Shown here one piece after another: positions 1 to 12,227 of a stretch of DNA of 64,000 bases (positions are counted from its first letter, which is position 1; each line of letters begins with the position of its first letter). This stretch comes from Ichthyophis bannanicus (Eukaryota; Chordata; Amphibia; Gymnophiona; Ichthyophiidae). Location of the stretch: positions 81,870,662-81,934,661 of the forward strand of contig CM066043.1 in the NCBI GenBank assembly GCA_033557465.1, in the 5' to 3' direction. The position numbers were made by a program, and so were the translations under genes. Below the pieces are notes generated by a model. That model did not search any database. It worked only from the letters and a program-made list of their open reading frames with translations, and was not told where the DNA came from.

Positions 1-1229
1 TTGTCTTTTCTGCCCTGCAGGTTATTGAAATCTGCAGGAGATAGGCCTTGAGACACATTCAGGAGGCTGGAGATTTTTGGTGCTTAGATATGTGCTCCCG
101 TCCGTGGAAAATACAGGGCTCAAAGGGCTTGTATCAGATGTAGTGAGATGGGTTAACTCTGAATGAAATAGTGAGTACTGAACCCTATGTGAAATGTACT
201 GTGTTCAAAACAAAAGCAGATAAAAAGTATAAAGGATGCACTCTAAAATCGATTGCACTCTTCACACTCGCTCTTTTGTAAGGCAGCTGAGAGGATAAGT
301 GAGGGTGTATTTGTAAAAATGCTATTTTCCTTCCCCACCCCCAAGCACATCTCCAGAAACATTTCTTTACTCTCCGGCTAAAAGTATGGAACCTCATGCA
401 GACTTTTAGTTGGCCAGAGGATGGTGATGTTTTTAGACAAAACCATTTTACCTGGGCAAATTACTATAGATCTCAGAAAATGGTTTTAAAAATTACCTGT
501 TAAGATTGTGTGTAGCAGAAAGCCTCTTTTCTGCTATCTCTCTCTACTCCTGTCTAATTCTTTGGTAACACGACTTAGTGTCTATAACATCACAGCTAAA
601 CAAGTCAATGTACCTTAAATCCAGCTGAAGCACTCAAATTACTTGCAGTTGTCAGCTGTCAGCTTGTACCATCGCTATGACGCACACAGAATTCACTGGC
701 CGCATAGCTGGCAATAAAATGCTATGCAGTCCTGGTTTCCTTTTACATTTTTTTAATTTTCTGTATTATACAATGACTTGAAAATATCAGAGCAACAATC
801 TATACTAAATACAAAATGCATGTTCCACAGTTTTGGTGAGACACTTACATGGCATCTACCTTCGCAGTGAGAGGAAAGGGTACATTATGAAATAGAAACT
901 TATTAATCATCTCAGTCAACCACGAGTGAAGCATTCTGCAAGGGGTTGAAAAATCCCAGCAAAGATGACTTGGAAGCTTTCATATCAGTTTAAAGCATAG
1001 CTTCAAAAAGAAACCATGCCTCAATTATTTCACAGCAAGACGTTTGCAATGCCATCCTCTAAAAGATAGCACAACGACTGCAATTGCTTTAGAATACTAC
1101 TGTCCAGGTATTGGTAGGTTTCATGCATATAGCTAATATTAGCCCAGTTCTGAAGGGCCTACACTGGTTGTCAGTTATTTTTATCCCCCTTTAAAGCTCT
1201 TATGGCCCTATTTACCAAGCATTTTCCCC
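1..1229. other. No recognisable gene or repeat
   Basis: I see no long frame, repeat end or RNA gene here. The sequence is AT-rich with ordinary composition and frequent stops in all frames. It may be unique intergenic or intronic DNA, or repeats too old to recognise by eye. Confidence 0.4.
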
Positions 1230-2430
1230 ATAAACACAAAGAAGCTACTTTGGGAAACCTTTTTTGCACAGCTCTCTGAAAATGTGAGCAAGTAGACCAG
1301 TTATAAAGGCGGACGACATCAATGCCCATAATGCGCTTTCATCGCACAAATCACAAGACAGACACCCACCCAAGCTCATTATGAAGCCTATTAGGAGAAA
1401 CTGTATCCAACTGATAAATCCATTGCTGCCCCTTATAACTGAGCAGCTGTTCTCTATCTCCATTCCTCCTCCTCAACGGCACTGAATCAATTATTCTCCA
1501 GGCAAAGTCCATAGCTGTATGTTGAACTTGTTGAAAATGGGCAACCAATGGGGCTGCTAGCACCCCATTACTCGCTCTACTAAGATGCTCAGTCAGTCTC
1601 AGTTTAACAGGGTGTCTAGTCACGTAAATAACAAATGCAGTTGTACAGGAAGTATTACTTCATGCTCCGATTAGTTTCCCTGAAGTAGGATGTCTCCAGT
1701 CACTCCCTTCCTCTGTAGAGGGCCACCATTTACAGTGCATGATGCATACCAATACAGTCTGATGCAAGACAGGAATTCCTCAATATTCTTACCTTGCTGA
1801 TAGACGATCATCGGGGGTTCTGCAAATATTGAGTGCATAGAAAGGATATGCCAATATTGTCTAATCAATTTGACCCAGTAGAGAAAGACAAAGTACAAAT
1901 AATTCTGTCATCTTGCTCCCTAGGGCAATATTTTAAAGATCTCGCTGAGGAAATCAAGTTCTATAATAGGCTCTTTTAACTGGATATCCTCTTACGAGAA
2001 AACACTGAGTCAAATCAGGGGCTCTCTGCTAATATTCAGCTAGAGAGGAGCAGATCCTTCGGAGCCTGAGAATTTGGCTAATTGGCAAATGAAATTTAAG
2101 ATTAAAAGGATGATGACTCTCAAATCTCAAAAGATTATTATGTTCCACTGACTTCCTAAACAACATGGTCTGCAATCCACCCATACAGATCTTAATATGC
2201 ACATCCAAAAAAATCATCACATTCAGAATCATGATGTGTAGTAAATTTCAAATGCTGACTCAACAGTTAATCCATTGATAAAATTCATCGAGGTCAGATT
2301 TGGTGTCCTTCCAAATAAAAAAAATATTATCAAGAAAATGTTTCCAAAAAATATTCTGATGAAATTAGTGAGAACTATAAATAAACTTCTTCGAACTTCG
2401 AACTTAGCAACAAGCAAAGTGGCCATAGAT
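1230..2430 (-). mobile_element. Penelope-like element fragment (RT end plus GIY-YIG endonuclease)
   Basis: Read on the minus strand, several broken frames line up with the C-terminal half of a Penelope-like retroelement. Around 2430-2230 the frame resembles the RT region just after the catalytic box (FIRIFFGNIFLIIFFLF). Around 2200-2030 it reads DVHIKICMGGLQTMLFRKS and then LPISQILRLRRIC, which match the family pattern of a 'DV.I....L.T.LFRK' block followed by 'SQFLRLRRI'. Around 1880-1800 it reads RQYWHILSMHSIF. Around 1623-1351 it reads LRLTEHLSRASNG, then HFQQVQHT, WRIIDSVP and GQQWIYQLDTVSP, the pattern of the GIY-YIG endonuclease C-terminus. The N-terminal RT is missing and frames shift repeatedly, so the copy is dead. 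Family assignment is by remembered motifs. Confidence 0.72.
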
Positions 2431-2756
2431 ATTCATTGCATAAATTTGTTTTAAATGGACTGGGGAGCGATGATGAGGTTGGCGGGCGAGCAATAGCCAC
2501 TGGAGCTTTTGACACCATTTGTACTTTGAGCTCACCCTATCACTTTTTATGAAAAACCTTTTAAAAATGTCTTTAAGCTTTTCAAGAAATTAATAAATAT
2601 CAAAGTCTAAATAAATATTTAAGAGGTTTTCATATTACATATGTTTTGTATGAATTGAGCACACTGGGGTTTAGAATGGAAAATTGATACATGAATTTAC
2701 TTATTAAGTTTATTAAGATTTTATAATTAATTTTGTTTCCCATTTGTCTAAATTTT

Positions 2757-3117
2757 GGGGGTAATTTCATAAACCATAGTCACACGTAAAGGGCTATTAT
2801 AAATTTAGGCTATGCATAAAAGTATGCATGGTGCAAGCAGACATATACTTATACAGTAGACGTGCTTACGAGCGGAGTTTGGGCAGAGTCATAATTTACA
2901 CACCTCTGTTGTAAAATACATATGTCCACTTGTACTTTAGTATGAACATTTATACACAGGCGCAAAGTCCAAGCCTGCAATCTAAGCATGAATTTTGCAG
3001 AATTTGTGCTAGTATTTTATAAAGTCACAAAGATGCCCATATTCCTTTATGGACTAGGCTAAAAATAGGTGTCTTTCTGTCCTATTAATCTAGATGATGT
3101 GTTATAAAATTACCCCC
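2757..3117. mobile_element. Non-autonomous DNA transposon (MITE), TIR GGGGGTAATTT
   Basis: The segment opens with GGGGGTAATTTCATAA and closes with the near reverse complement TTATAAAATTACCCCC, giving 16-bp terminal inverted repeats with one mismatch over 361 bp. There is no coding potential. No convincing target-site duplication is visible, so the superfamily is not assigned. A sequence resembling its right end recurs near 40,428-40,442 (TTATAAAATTACCCTC). Confidence 0.65.
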
Positions 3118-5335
3118 AGAATGTCCTTTTCTGTCTTTTTCCCTCTTCCATGCAAGTTCTTGTTATATGCAGCGCATCAAAAAGTTTGAAACTCTAGGAC
3201 CACCATTATCCCCTGGTAACCTGCAAAAGCACTGTTCTAGGTGAATTGAGAGAGGGCTTCAATGGAGTTATCACTTCCTGCTTCAGGTCAGCCTCCATTG
3301 CTCATTTGTTTCCTACGACACTAGCAGCCTGGTTTAGCTTCTGAGAACTCACAGAATCAGGGCCCAAATGGAATGTCTGCACATTATCAGAAAATATCAA
3401 AAATATTCCCATTCGTAAATGATTCCCAAAGTTTCTTTGAGCCGAATTGCATCAATACTACTTTAGAACATCCAGGTCTTTATCTGGACTTTCTCATTTT
3501 ATAGAATTTTGCTGGCATTCATTAGTGCTTACCTGCAAATTTTAGTTTTGTTTTTTAATGACCTTTTTACATAATGAGTGTTCATTCTAAAGGTCTATGT
3601 CAGAGCTTCTGAGGAGAAAAGACAGGTGCCCTTTGATAGATGTTTTCTTAATGGCGGTGACACCAAAGCTTGCTTATATAAGAGGCAATTTAAATATGGT
3701 TGTTTGCTAGGATTGATGAACTATGTTGTCTAATGTGAATATGACATTTGTACCATTTAGCCCTAATCACATTATCAATAGATTTGCATTTCTGTCTTGC
3801 TTTTGAAAGAACTGGATTGACACAGGCGTACTCAAGGGTGGATTTCCAAAAACCTGGTGCCCATGAGCTTGCAAGTCCCACCCACAGTCTAAGTATTTTT
3901 TGTTTGGTTTACTGAGACTCCGGGACTGTAATACATGTTGCAGCCACTTTGAGTTGGTGTTAAATGCTAGTGTATTGGAAATGTTCACATAGGGGAAGGT
4001 CCTGTTCTTAGACACTTCCCCACCCCTCCTCCCAAAAAGACTCTCTCTGAAACCTCACACATCATGAGTCTCGAGCTCCTGATTCATCCCTCCCATCCCC
4101 AATATAAAATCTGAGGGCTCCTACCCCAACATCAATCAGTGAGTCTCCAGCCCCCTGAGTCTCCCCTTTCCATCCTCGGACCAAAGTAGCATAAAACATT
4201 ATGATGTGCCACTAAGCAGTGCCATTCTCAGACCAACAGTGGTACCATCGGGAAATGCCATCTGTGCTTTCCGCTGGCAGAAGACCTTTGGACCACAATA
4301 TAATAAAATAGCAGATAATGGCAGAAAGAGATCAACTACTTCATACGTTCTACCTAGTTATTCCTCTCCATTCTATTACGGATACATCTGAACAGCCAGT
4401 CATATAATGTGACTGCTTGTAAGGCAGATTTCCTTGTCCCAGACAGCTTTTTTCATATTCCTCCTCTTTACCACATCATGTTGAATAGATCAGCCTCCTC
4501 CCTTATCTAACTACCAGGCCCTATAATCACCTAAATAGCCACAAAGCCTAAGCAGGGTTATTTTGTCCCTGCTATATGTGGGCCTCCCCGCTGGCATCTA
4601 ACTTTCCCGCCAGTTGTACAGGGAAGTTAGACGAGGCGGGGAGGGGGCAGAGTTAGGGTGGGCAGGGGGTGATCGCCGGTCCTGGACGTGCCCCGCAGGA
4701 TCAGAATCGCGACACCATCTGTACGTCTGGGATGGAATCGGGCTTATAGTGTCCTGCTACTCAGCCACCTTGCTTCTTAGGTACTTGTGGCCTTTCAGGA
4801 CGGTACTTTACCATCACCAATTTGCTGCACCAGTTTGTAAAGTCTCTGGGGAGTTGTAACTCTATTTACATAATTACAAATTTAAAATAATCATATTATA
4901 CATTTTCCTCTTCTGTATATAGCAGTTGGGACCCCACTCACATTGGTTGATTCTACATGGTTTACCGTAAGTCCAGCTGATTACTATAGGTTCTATGAAG
5001 CCTGTCAGGCAGATTTGGCCAAATCCTAATTTAATTTTTAGCTTACTAGACCAACATAGCCTTTGATTGTTTGTTTTCTTTTCATTATTACTTTTCTGAT
5101 GTAGTCTGCTGGTACTAACCTGACGACCTCTATGTCCTGCAGGGTGGCTTAGTTGTGCTTTTCCTGACTCGTTTCCTTTTGGTTTAGAAGTATTGATCGT
5201 CTGTGTTTATCGGGGGGGGGGGGGGGGTTTTAGAGGAGAATGGATGTAAGGGGATGAGGGACTTCTGTGCATCAATCGTCCTTTCTCTGGTTCAAAAAAA
5301 AGACTTCATTTCTAAATTGTATTTTTCTAAAGGAA
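3118..5335. other. No recognisable gene; one long G-run
   Basis: Short frames only and no repeat end that I recognise. The notable features are a GC-richer patch near 4590-4720 and a run of about 17 G at 5211-5227. The G-run is a slippage-prone homopolymer and could be partly an assembly artefact. Confidence 0.4.
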
Positions 5336-6716
5336 GACATATACTACTACTACTATTGAACATTTGTATAGTGCTAAAAGATGTATGCAGCGCTGCACTC
5401 CTCCCCCCTGCAGCTGCTTCCTGTTCCCCTCCTCTGGCAGTCTGTTCACTGTCCCATACCTTGTCCTCCTTCCGTCCCATATCTTCCACTGAACTATCTA
5501 AGGTCATCTCTTTCTCACATAAGACTACATGTCCCTCTGACCTTATTCCTTCCCATTGGATATCAGAACCCTCCCTCACTCTTCTTCCTCTAGTACTCAC
5601 CATCTGTAACACCAATCTCTCTTTGGGCACCTTTCCTTCCCCTTGGAAACATGCTATGGTTCGACCTCTTCTAAAAAAGCCCATCCTCAACCCTTCGGTT
5701 CTAGCACATTGGTACCCTGTCTCAAATCTCCCTTTTATTTCTAAAGTCCTGTAGAAGTTAATTTTCACGCAATTGTCTTCCCACCTTGAATTTCATGCAC
5801 TTCACCCCTGCCAATCTGGATTCAGGCCTGGGCACTTCCCTTCTCAATGAGCTTCACGTTGCATACGATCACGGTGACTTCTCCCTGGCCATTTCTCTGG
5901 ATCTGTCCTCAGCTTTTGACCTGGTGGATCACTCTACTCTTCTTGCTCGACTTCATGATTTTGGTATCCACACTTTCATCTAGATCTTTTTCTGTTCTGT
6001 CGAGTTCAGGAACTTCCCCTGCCACTTTTCTCCCCTGTGATGTCCCTCAAGGCTCTATCTTGGTCCCCCTCCTTTTCAATGTTTTTCTGGTCCCCCTGAC
6101 CTTCCTTGTCCACAGTACAGTGTCTCAGCGTATTACTATGGCAATGATATCCTTCTTTTGCACCACACGAGTCCTTCTACTCCTGATCTGGCCCCTCTGA
6201 ACTCATGCCTCTCCCATGTCTCTTCTTAGTTTCACACAAATTTCCTTCACCTCAACCCTTCTAAGACATCAGCCATTTGGTTCATTTTCATACATTGGCT
6301 TCCAATCACCAGCCGCCTTAAGTTCAAAGCCCTCCTTGTTACATTTAAAATCCTTCACCATCTTTCTGCTACCCCCCTCTGTAATCTAGTAAACTGGATA
6401 CCTGACAGCAGAGTTAGAAGAATAAACTTGACTAACGCTCTAGCTACTCCCACAATGGCTAGTAAATGCTCCCAATTTGCCAGACATAGAGCCTTCTCAC
6501 TATTTGCCCCTCCGCTCTGGAACTCCCTACCTGCACCAATCAAACTAATCACTGACCTATCCACCTTTAGAAAAACAATAAAGACAGACCTTTTCCAGCT
6601 ACATTTCAAACATATAACATAGATCACTATGTTGATCTCACCCAAACTTACCCAATACTGATAGATTGTAAATAGTTGTAATTCTCTAATCCTTGATGTT
6701 TAATATCTTGTTTTAT
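5336..6716 (+). mobile_element. L2-clade LINE, 5' truncated, RT to C-terminus
   Basis: Broken frames on the plus strand follow the L2 reverse transcriptase. The 5390-5754 frame gives FRPISSTELSKVI, then TTCPSDLIPSHWI, AMVRPLLKKPILNPS and PVSNLPFISKVL. The 5786-5983 frame gives ISLDLSSAFDLVDHSTLL (RT block with the first aspartate). Near 6040 a shifted frame gives DVPQGSILVPLLFN. The 6428-6622 frame ends with RAFSLFAPPLWNSLPAP and STFRKTIKTDLF, the usual L2 C-terminus. At least three frameshifts separate these pieces. The 3' UTR is cut at about 6716 by a CR1 copy and probably resumes at 8091. A short block at 5336-5395 with a run of ACT repeats may be the tail of another LINE. Confidence 0.75.
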
Positions 6717-8090
6717 GGCCTAATGAGAGACAGCCAACATGGCTTTAAACAAGGAAGATCTTGTCTTACTAATCTGTTATGTGTTTTTGAAGGTGTGAAT
6801 AAACAGGTAGACAAAGGTGAGTCAGTTTATATAGTGTATCTGGACTTTCAGAAAGCCTTTGACAAGGTCCCTCGTCAGAGACTTTTGGCAAAACTAAAGA
6901 GTCATGGGATAGGAGGCAGTGTACTATTGTGGATCAGGAACTGGTTAAAAGATAGAAAGCAGAGGGTAGGGCTCAATGGTCAATTTTCCCAATGGAGAAA
7001 GGTGAATAGTGGTATACCCCAGGGATCTGTGCAGGGTCTGCTGCTTTTTGACATATTCATAAATGACCTGGAAAGGGGAATAATAAGTGAGGTTATCAAA
7101 TTTGCAGATGACACAAAACTATTTAAAGTTGTTAAAACTCAAGAGGATTGTTGAAAATTGCAAGAGAATCTTGATAAATTGGAAGACTGGCATCAAAATG
7201 GCAGATGAAATTTAATGTGGACAAGTGCAAAGTTATGCACCTAGGGAAGAACAACCCAAACTATGGTTACATGATGCAAGGTTCCACATTAGGAACCACC
7301 ACCCAGGAAAAAGATTTAGGCGTTATTGTGGATAACATATTAAAACCATCGGCCCAGTGTACAGCAGCAGCAGTGAAGAGAGCAAATAGAATGCTAGGTA
7401 TCATAAGGAAAGGAATGGAAAATAAAACAAAAGATATTATAATGCCTCTATATCGTTCCATGGTGAGACCGCACCTTGAATATTGTGTGCAATTCTGGTC
7501 GCCGTATCTTAAAAAGGATATAGTGTTATTAGAAAAGGTTCAGATAAGAGCCACCAAAATGGTAAAGGGGATGGAAGGATACTCCTATGAAGAAAGGCTA
7601 AAAAGGTTAGGGCTCTTTAACCTGGAAAAGAGACGGCTGAGGGGAGATATGATAGAAGTCTATAAATTAATGAACGGAGTGGAATGGGTAAACATAGATC
7701 GATTGTTTATGTTATCAGAATATAGAAAGACTAGGGGACATGCAATGAAGCTACAGGGTAAACTATTTAAGACTAATAAAAGAAAATATTTTTTCACTCA
7801 ACATGTAATCAAACTCTGGAATTTGTTACCGGAGGATGTAGTAAAGGCTGTTAGTGTAGCTGGGTTTAAAAAAGGTTTGGACAAGTTCCTGGAGGAAAGG
7901 TCCATAAACCATTATTAAGAAGGGACCCAGGATATCAATGCTTGACCCAGTAGAAGCATTGCGGAACCTGTGTCTTTTGGGGAAACTGCTAGGTACGTAC
8001 GACCTAGATTGGCCACTGTTGGAAACAGGATACTGGGCTTGATGAACCTTGGTCTGACCCAGTATGGCATATCTTATGTTCTTATGTATC
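6716..8090 (+). mobile_element. CR1 LINE, 5' truncated, RT to 3' end
   Basis: Starts inside the RT at the CR1 motif [16 protein letters not shown] and runs through [45 protein letters not shown] and the catalytic FADDTKLF box. A stop at about 7152 and a frameshift follow. The 7205-7918 frame then carries the rest of the protein: KCKVMHLGKNNPNY, EKDLGVIVDN, RPHLEYCVQFWSPY, EERLKRLGLFNLEKRRLRGD and the FFTQHVIKLWN C-terminus. The 3' UTR (7919-8090) has the conserved CR1 ending, with the 'ACTGTTGGAAACAGGATACT' block and a repeated TTATGTTC tail. It appears to interrupt the L2 copy on either side. Confidence 0.9.
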
Positions 8091-8238
8091 AAGTTCAAAT
8101 AATCCATGTTTACATGTTCTATGTACCAAGTTCAAATGTTCTATGTATTCTGTTTTATGTAATGAGTTGTTAAAATGTAAACCGCACTGATTTAAAATAC
8201 AGTAGCATGGTATATAAAACCAAATAAATAAATTTTCG
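8091..8238 (+). mobile_element. 3' tail of the interrupted L2 copy
   Basis: After the CR1 end the sequence resumes as an L2-type tail: GTAAACCGCACTGATTTAA, then GGTATATAAAACC and AAATAAATAAA. The same tail ends the L2 at 44.8 kb and the SINE at 43.6 kb. The simplest reading is that this is the far side of the L2 begun at 5.4 kb, split by the CR1 insertion. No clear target duplication was found. Confidence 0.6.
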
Positions 8239-9090
8239 GTGCCCTTCCCCGTCCCTGGCCCCCGCTCCTGTCACCGTCTCCGATTCCCATTGTTCCTTCC
8301 CTTTGGTACATTGGTGTCACCGTGGACTCTGCTCTATCATTTCATGGGCACCTTTTGTTACTCATCTGTCGCTCTTTTTATTTTCTATGTCAAGTTCAGA
8401 TGATGCGCCCCTTCCTGTCCATTCAGTCTCTGGTCACGCTTCTCCTCTCGTAATCGCATGCCTAGATGACTGCAGTGTTTTCCTTGCCAGTCTCCCTCAC
8501 TATCAGATACAGCGTCTTCAACTTCTCCAGATACTGCCACGCGGATTCTCATGTATGCCTCACATTCAGACCACATCACTCTTCTGCTTATCCATCTTCA
8601 CTGTCAAATTCAGGTTCCAGTTTAAGGTACTCATGTTGGTCTATAGAGCTCTCCACACTATCTTTCTGATCTGGTCTGTCTTCATGTTCCCCCCAGCTTG
8701 CTCCAATCCATCCACTCCAATCATTTGCATCTTTCCTCTGTTTCACTGGCTCATCTGGATTCCATCCATCACTCTGCTTTCTTCTTCTTCCTCTGCCCTG
8801 CATTGTAGAACTCCCTCCCTTCTGCACGCCTCATAGAAGCATCTTTCCCAAAGTTTAGAGCTATATTTAAAACCCACCTTTTCCGGACAGCCTTTGACCG
8901 CCCCTCTTCCCTGACCTAGACTAGTGCCCCTCCCCCACTCTTCTCTTCCCTCTTCTTTTCTGTATGGTTGTTTTTTCTTTCCTGTCCTATCTTTAGCGTT
9001 CTTTTCTTTGTTTCCCGTTTTCGCAGCAATTGTTATTATTGTAAACCGCCTAGTTACTACTTTGTTTAGGCGGTATATCAAATGTTCAAA
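8239..9090 (+). mobile_element. L2-like LINE 3' fragment
   Basis: Shifted plus-strand frames show the last third of an L2 ORF2. They include a region near 8600-8660 corresponding to the 'FKVLMLVYRAL' block and a C-terminus near 8790-8880 (ALHCRTPSLLHAS, then a frame with KFRAIFKTHLF). The 3' end has GTAAACCGCCTAGTTACTAC, then AGGCGGTATATCAAATG and AATAAA. This differs from the other L2 tail by having the CGCCTA...TAGGCGG stem, so it is a distinct subfamily. Confidence 0.65.
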
Positions 9091-9666
9091 TAAAGGTAAG
9101 AATAAAAGATGGCCCCTGCTCATCAGATCTTACAATCTAGTCAAGACAGACAACACAGTAGCTGTAGACATGGGATACAGCTAGGGGGAATGGTAAGGAA
9201 ACACAAAGGAAACCAGGTAAGTTTTAAGTCTGGATTTAAAAAGGGCCAGAGAAGGCGCCTGAAGTAGACTCGGGTTGTTTGTTCTAGGCATAAGGAGCAG
9301 CAAGATGAAAGAAGCAAAGTCTGGAGTTAACAGTAGAAGAAAAGGGCACATATAGAAGCGATTTGCCAGAAAAGCAGAGTTCCCAAGGAGAGGTATAGGG
9401 AGAGATAAGAGAGGTAAGGTAGTGAGGAGCTGCAGAGTGAATGCACTTATAGGTCAGCAGGAGAAGTTTGAACTAGATGCGGAAATGGATAGGGAGCCAA
9501 TGAAGTGACTTGAGAAGAGGGGTAATATGAGCATGATGAGGCTGGCGGAAGATTAGTCACGTAGCAGAGTGATAAACAGATTAAAGAGGAAACAGATGAT
9601 TCAAAGGGAGACCAGTAAGTTACAATAGTCTAGACGGGAGGTGACTAAGGAGTGGATATGTGTCTT
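9091..9666 (-). mobile_element. L2 LINE fragment (C-terminal third), minus strand
   Basis: On the minus strand frames near 9665-9600 read like the L2 block with RLDYCN. Those near 9510-9380 follow the 'LHWLPI..R..FK.LLLTYK' block, and those near 9270-9230 the final conserved segment. All are split by frameshifts. The segment is homologous to part of the L2 fragment at 19,685-20,345. Confidence 0.55.
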
Positions 9667-10540
9667 AGTATTTATTATTTATTTTATTTTATTTATTAGA
9701 AAATTTTATACCCCATTTTCCAGCAGATCAAATGCAGTTAACAATGAACAACCATTGAATTGTACAATAAACGGTACATATTCAAATACATGGAACAGAT
9801 AAAACTATGTAAATTAGCATATTTATATACAGTGAAATACAAATAACAGATGAACTTTATACATATTTGGTTCTAATACAGTATTTAGGTTAGATCTAGA
9901 TAGTGGTGCCCTTAGGAATGCCTTTTGGGGGAAGGCATGAAATATTTCACCTATGTAATGGGGTAGGTAGGATCAGTACTATTGGGTTCATTTCATTTCG
10001 GTTTCCAAAGTGTTGTATAAAAAAGTGGGTTTTGAGTTTTTTGCGGAATGTGGAGAAGTCGTCTATATCTCTTAGATCATCTGGGAGATTATTCCAGAGG
10101 GTAGGGGCAAAGTGAGAGAATGCTCTATTGTTTGTCACTTTTCTAGTTTTCCTGAATTCTAATGGGGTTGTAAGTTTGTTTTTATTACATTCTCGTAGTG
10201 TTCAAGTGTTTACTTCCTTGGTAATGAGAGTGGAGAGGTGTGATAGGACGATGTCTTTAATTAGTTTAAATATGGTAACAAGTATTTTATAGTGTATGCA
10301 GTTCTGGATTGGGAGCCAGTACAGGTTGTATACAATTGGAGTGATGTGTTCTGTTGGATTGGCGTTAAATTTTATTCTAGCTGCAACGCGTTGTGCTATT
10401 TGGAGCTGTCTTAAGGTTTGTTTAGGTAGGCCTTGGAGGGTGGTGTTGCAGAAATCAAAATGAGGTGTAATAATAGCATTGAGGACTGATTTGAAATTGT
10501 GGGAGTGAAGGAGTGGGCGGGAGTTGTTTTAACATTCTGA
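9667..10540 (-). mobile_element. L2 LINE 3' end, minus strand
   Basis: On the minus strand a frame entering near 10,520 reads IITPHFDFCNTTLQGLPK, then RVAARI and HITPIVYNLYWLPIQN. The 10,138-9,947 frame ends in NNRAFSHFAPTLWNNLPDD and STFRKKLKTHFF, the classic L2 C-terminus. The 3' UTR ends near 9,667 in an A/T-rich AATAAATAAA-type tail. A single stop at about 10,165 interrupts the frame. It abuts another minus-strand L2 fragment, so one may have inserted beside or into the other. Confidence 0.72.
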
Positions 10541-10940
10541 GTTTATAGAAAATCTGTACTGTACTGTAGCACTTGATTGTCTTTGGCTGGCTAAACCACA
10601 GCACCACAGAGACTTCATGTCATTCAATGAATAAGCCAATGCACCACCAAGATTTTGGAGCAGGGAGTCTGGGGCTATATGAGGCCTCAATTAAAAAAAA
10701 TATAAGAAAAGAGGAGTTCTGATCCACTGACAAGAGTATGAGAAGTCAATTGTAACTCACGGGTGCTAAGTCCAGGACAGCAAGGATCCCAGAGTCTAAA
10801 GGGTATCAAGCTGGTATTTAGACTTGTCTCACCTAGAAGTAATTGAGAATGTCTTTGTTTTTGGGAGGAGAAAGGAGACAGATGTTGGGAAATCCTTAGG
10901 AAACCCAAAGCCTCCATAGATAATGCCTTTGGAGTTGGTG
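10541..10940. other. No recognisable gene or repeat
   Basis: No family motif or inverted repeat end is visible. Only short frames are present. Confidence 0.35.
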
Positions 10941-11212
10941 TAATTGATGTTTAGAAGGGCATTTTTAGCAACAGCGGCCAGAGCGATTAAAGCGCTTGGC
11001 CATCGCCACTTTAAATAAGCCTGGATAATCCATGCCGAGAGCATATCTGGCCAGTGACATTGAATATGCCTGGATAGTAGTTTAGCAATCCAGTCAGTGG
11101 TGATATTTAGCTGCTGGCTAAATAACATTAGCTGGTTTAGCTAACCCAGCATTTTTTGAGCTAACTTTACCTGGTTTAGGTTAGCCAGTTAATTGCTGAA
11201 TATCGCCATTGA
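10941..11212. repeat. Palindromic MITE-like repeat ('GATATTCAGC' family)
   Basis: The segment is built of short inverted blocks such as GGCCAGAGCGATTAAAGC, TTAGCTGGTTTAGCTAACC and TTAGCCAGTTAATTGCTGAATATCGCC. The same style of sequence recurs at 12.85, 31.3-33.3, 34.0-34.4, 40.8 and 50.05 kb. The ends here are not clear. Confidence 0.5.
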
Positions 11213-11459
11213 CAGGGTTGGCCCAAGGATTTCTGCTACCCTAGGCAGAAACTCCGGTCGCACCTCCCCTTCCCCCCCCCCCCCCCCAGCTGCCGTCGCT
11301 GTTGCTGATTCTGTCTCGGGAGGGAAAGGCAGGCAGAGGTAGTATTTCTAAAAGCAGCAGCAAAAAGCAGCCGCTTTTGGAAATACTGCCGCTGCCCACC
11401 TTCCCCTCCTGAAACGGACTTGGCAGCAGCTGAGGGGTGGGGGGGGGGGGGGGAGCAGC
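11213..11459. mobile_element. hAT-like non-autonomous element fragment (CAGGG...GGCCCAAGG end)
   Basis: Opens with CAGGGTTGGCCCAAGGATTT followed by TGCTACCCTAGGCAG, the same end type as the better preserved copy at 58,223. Inside is an inverted arrangement around AAAAGCAGC...GCTTTTGG and flanking C-runs and G-runs of about 15-18 bases. I cannot place a matching right end, so the limits are provisional. Confidence 0.45.
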
Positions 11460-12227
11460 ATGGCAAACCACATTAATCCCTTTGAATATATGCCAGAAGA
11501 GGCCAATTCAGGTCCCTGCACACATGGCAAAAATGTAGAAGGGTCCAAGATAGACCCGATTCCTTTGTTGCAGGGCCCAGACATACCTGTGATGGCAGAA
11601 TTGGGGAGATACACGTCAAGGTGCTCCCCATATGCTGAGGAGATCAACGCCAGAATGCCACTGCTGGGGCGAGGTAGCAGTGGTGTCCTTGCACCATGGC
11701 AACAAGCCATCTACATGGCGGCTTGGGCTACCATGCCCCACATCGGCCCCTGCAGATCAGTGTTCGGGCGGCACTAGAGGACCCTATGACCTGAATCGTG
11801 GCTGCACAGGTGCATGACGAGGCCAACGCCATGGGGTGTGGGGGGGGGGGGTGCAGTGCATGAATGGAGAGGCCCCCTGGACTTATTCCACTGCCAGGGT
11901 GGAATAGCTTGGATGTCCTTGGGGGTCCCGGGGAACGTACAGAGGCCTGTCCTGAATAGGCTCTGTATGTTCTGGCAGCTGCCACTCCCTGCCCCCCGGG
12001 AGATCCCTGCACTTGCTAGCCCTGTCCCATGAGCCCTGTTATCCATGGCTATATGCTCATGAGATGAATGAGCTGTAGTGTATCTATGGCTCTCTGCACC
12101 AGTGTTAGCAGATGGTAAGTGACTGCATACTAATTGCAATGCATAGTTCATGCCCATTCCCAACCCATATCTCAACCCCCTCCCCCAACATGCTATGCTA
12201 CTAGCATATAAATAAGCACACTATCAT
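11460..12227. other. No recognisable gene
   Basis: Short frames in both strands only. The sequence is GC-richer than its surroundings and has a G-run at 11,841-11,850. No family motif was seen. Confidence 0.35.

Noticed and set aside
5203..5390. Coding start of the 183-codon frame from 5203
   Set aside because: The first 60 codons cross a G-run and show no L2 homology. Only the part after about 5390 matches the RT.
11236..11471. Proline/serine-rich 76-codon frames
   Set aside because: Produced by C-runs and G-runs and a foldback within a hAT-like MITE. Overlapping frames in two phases are both open by composition.
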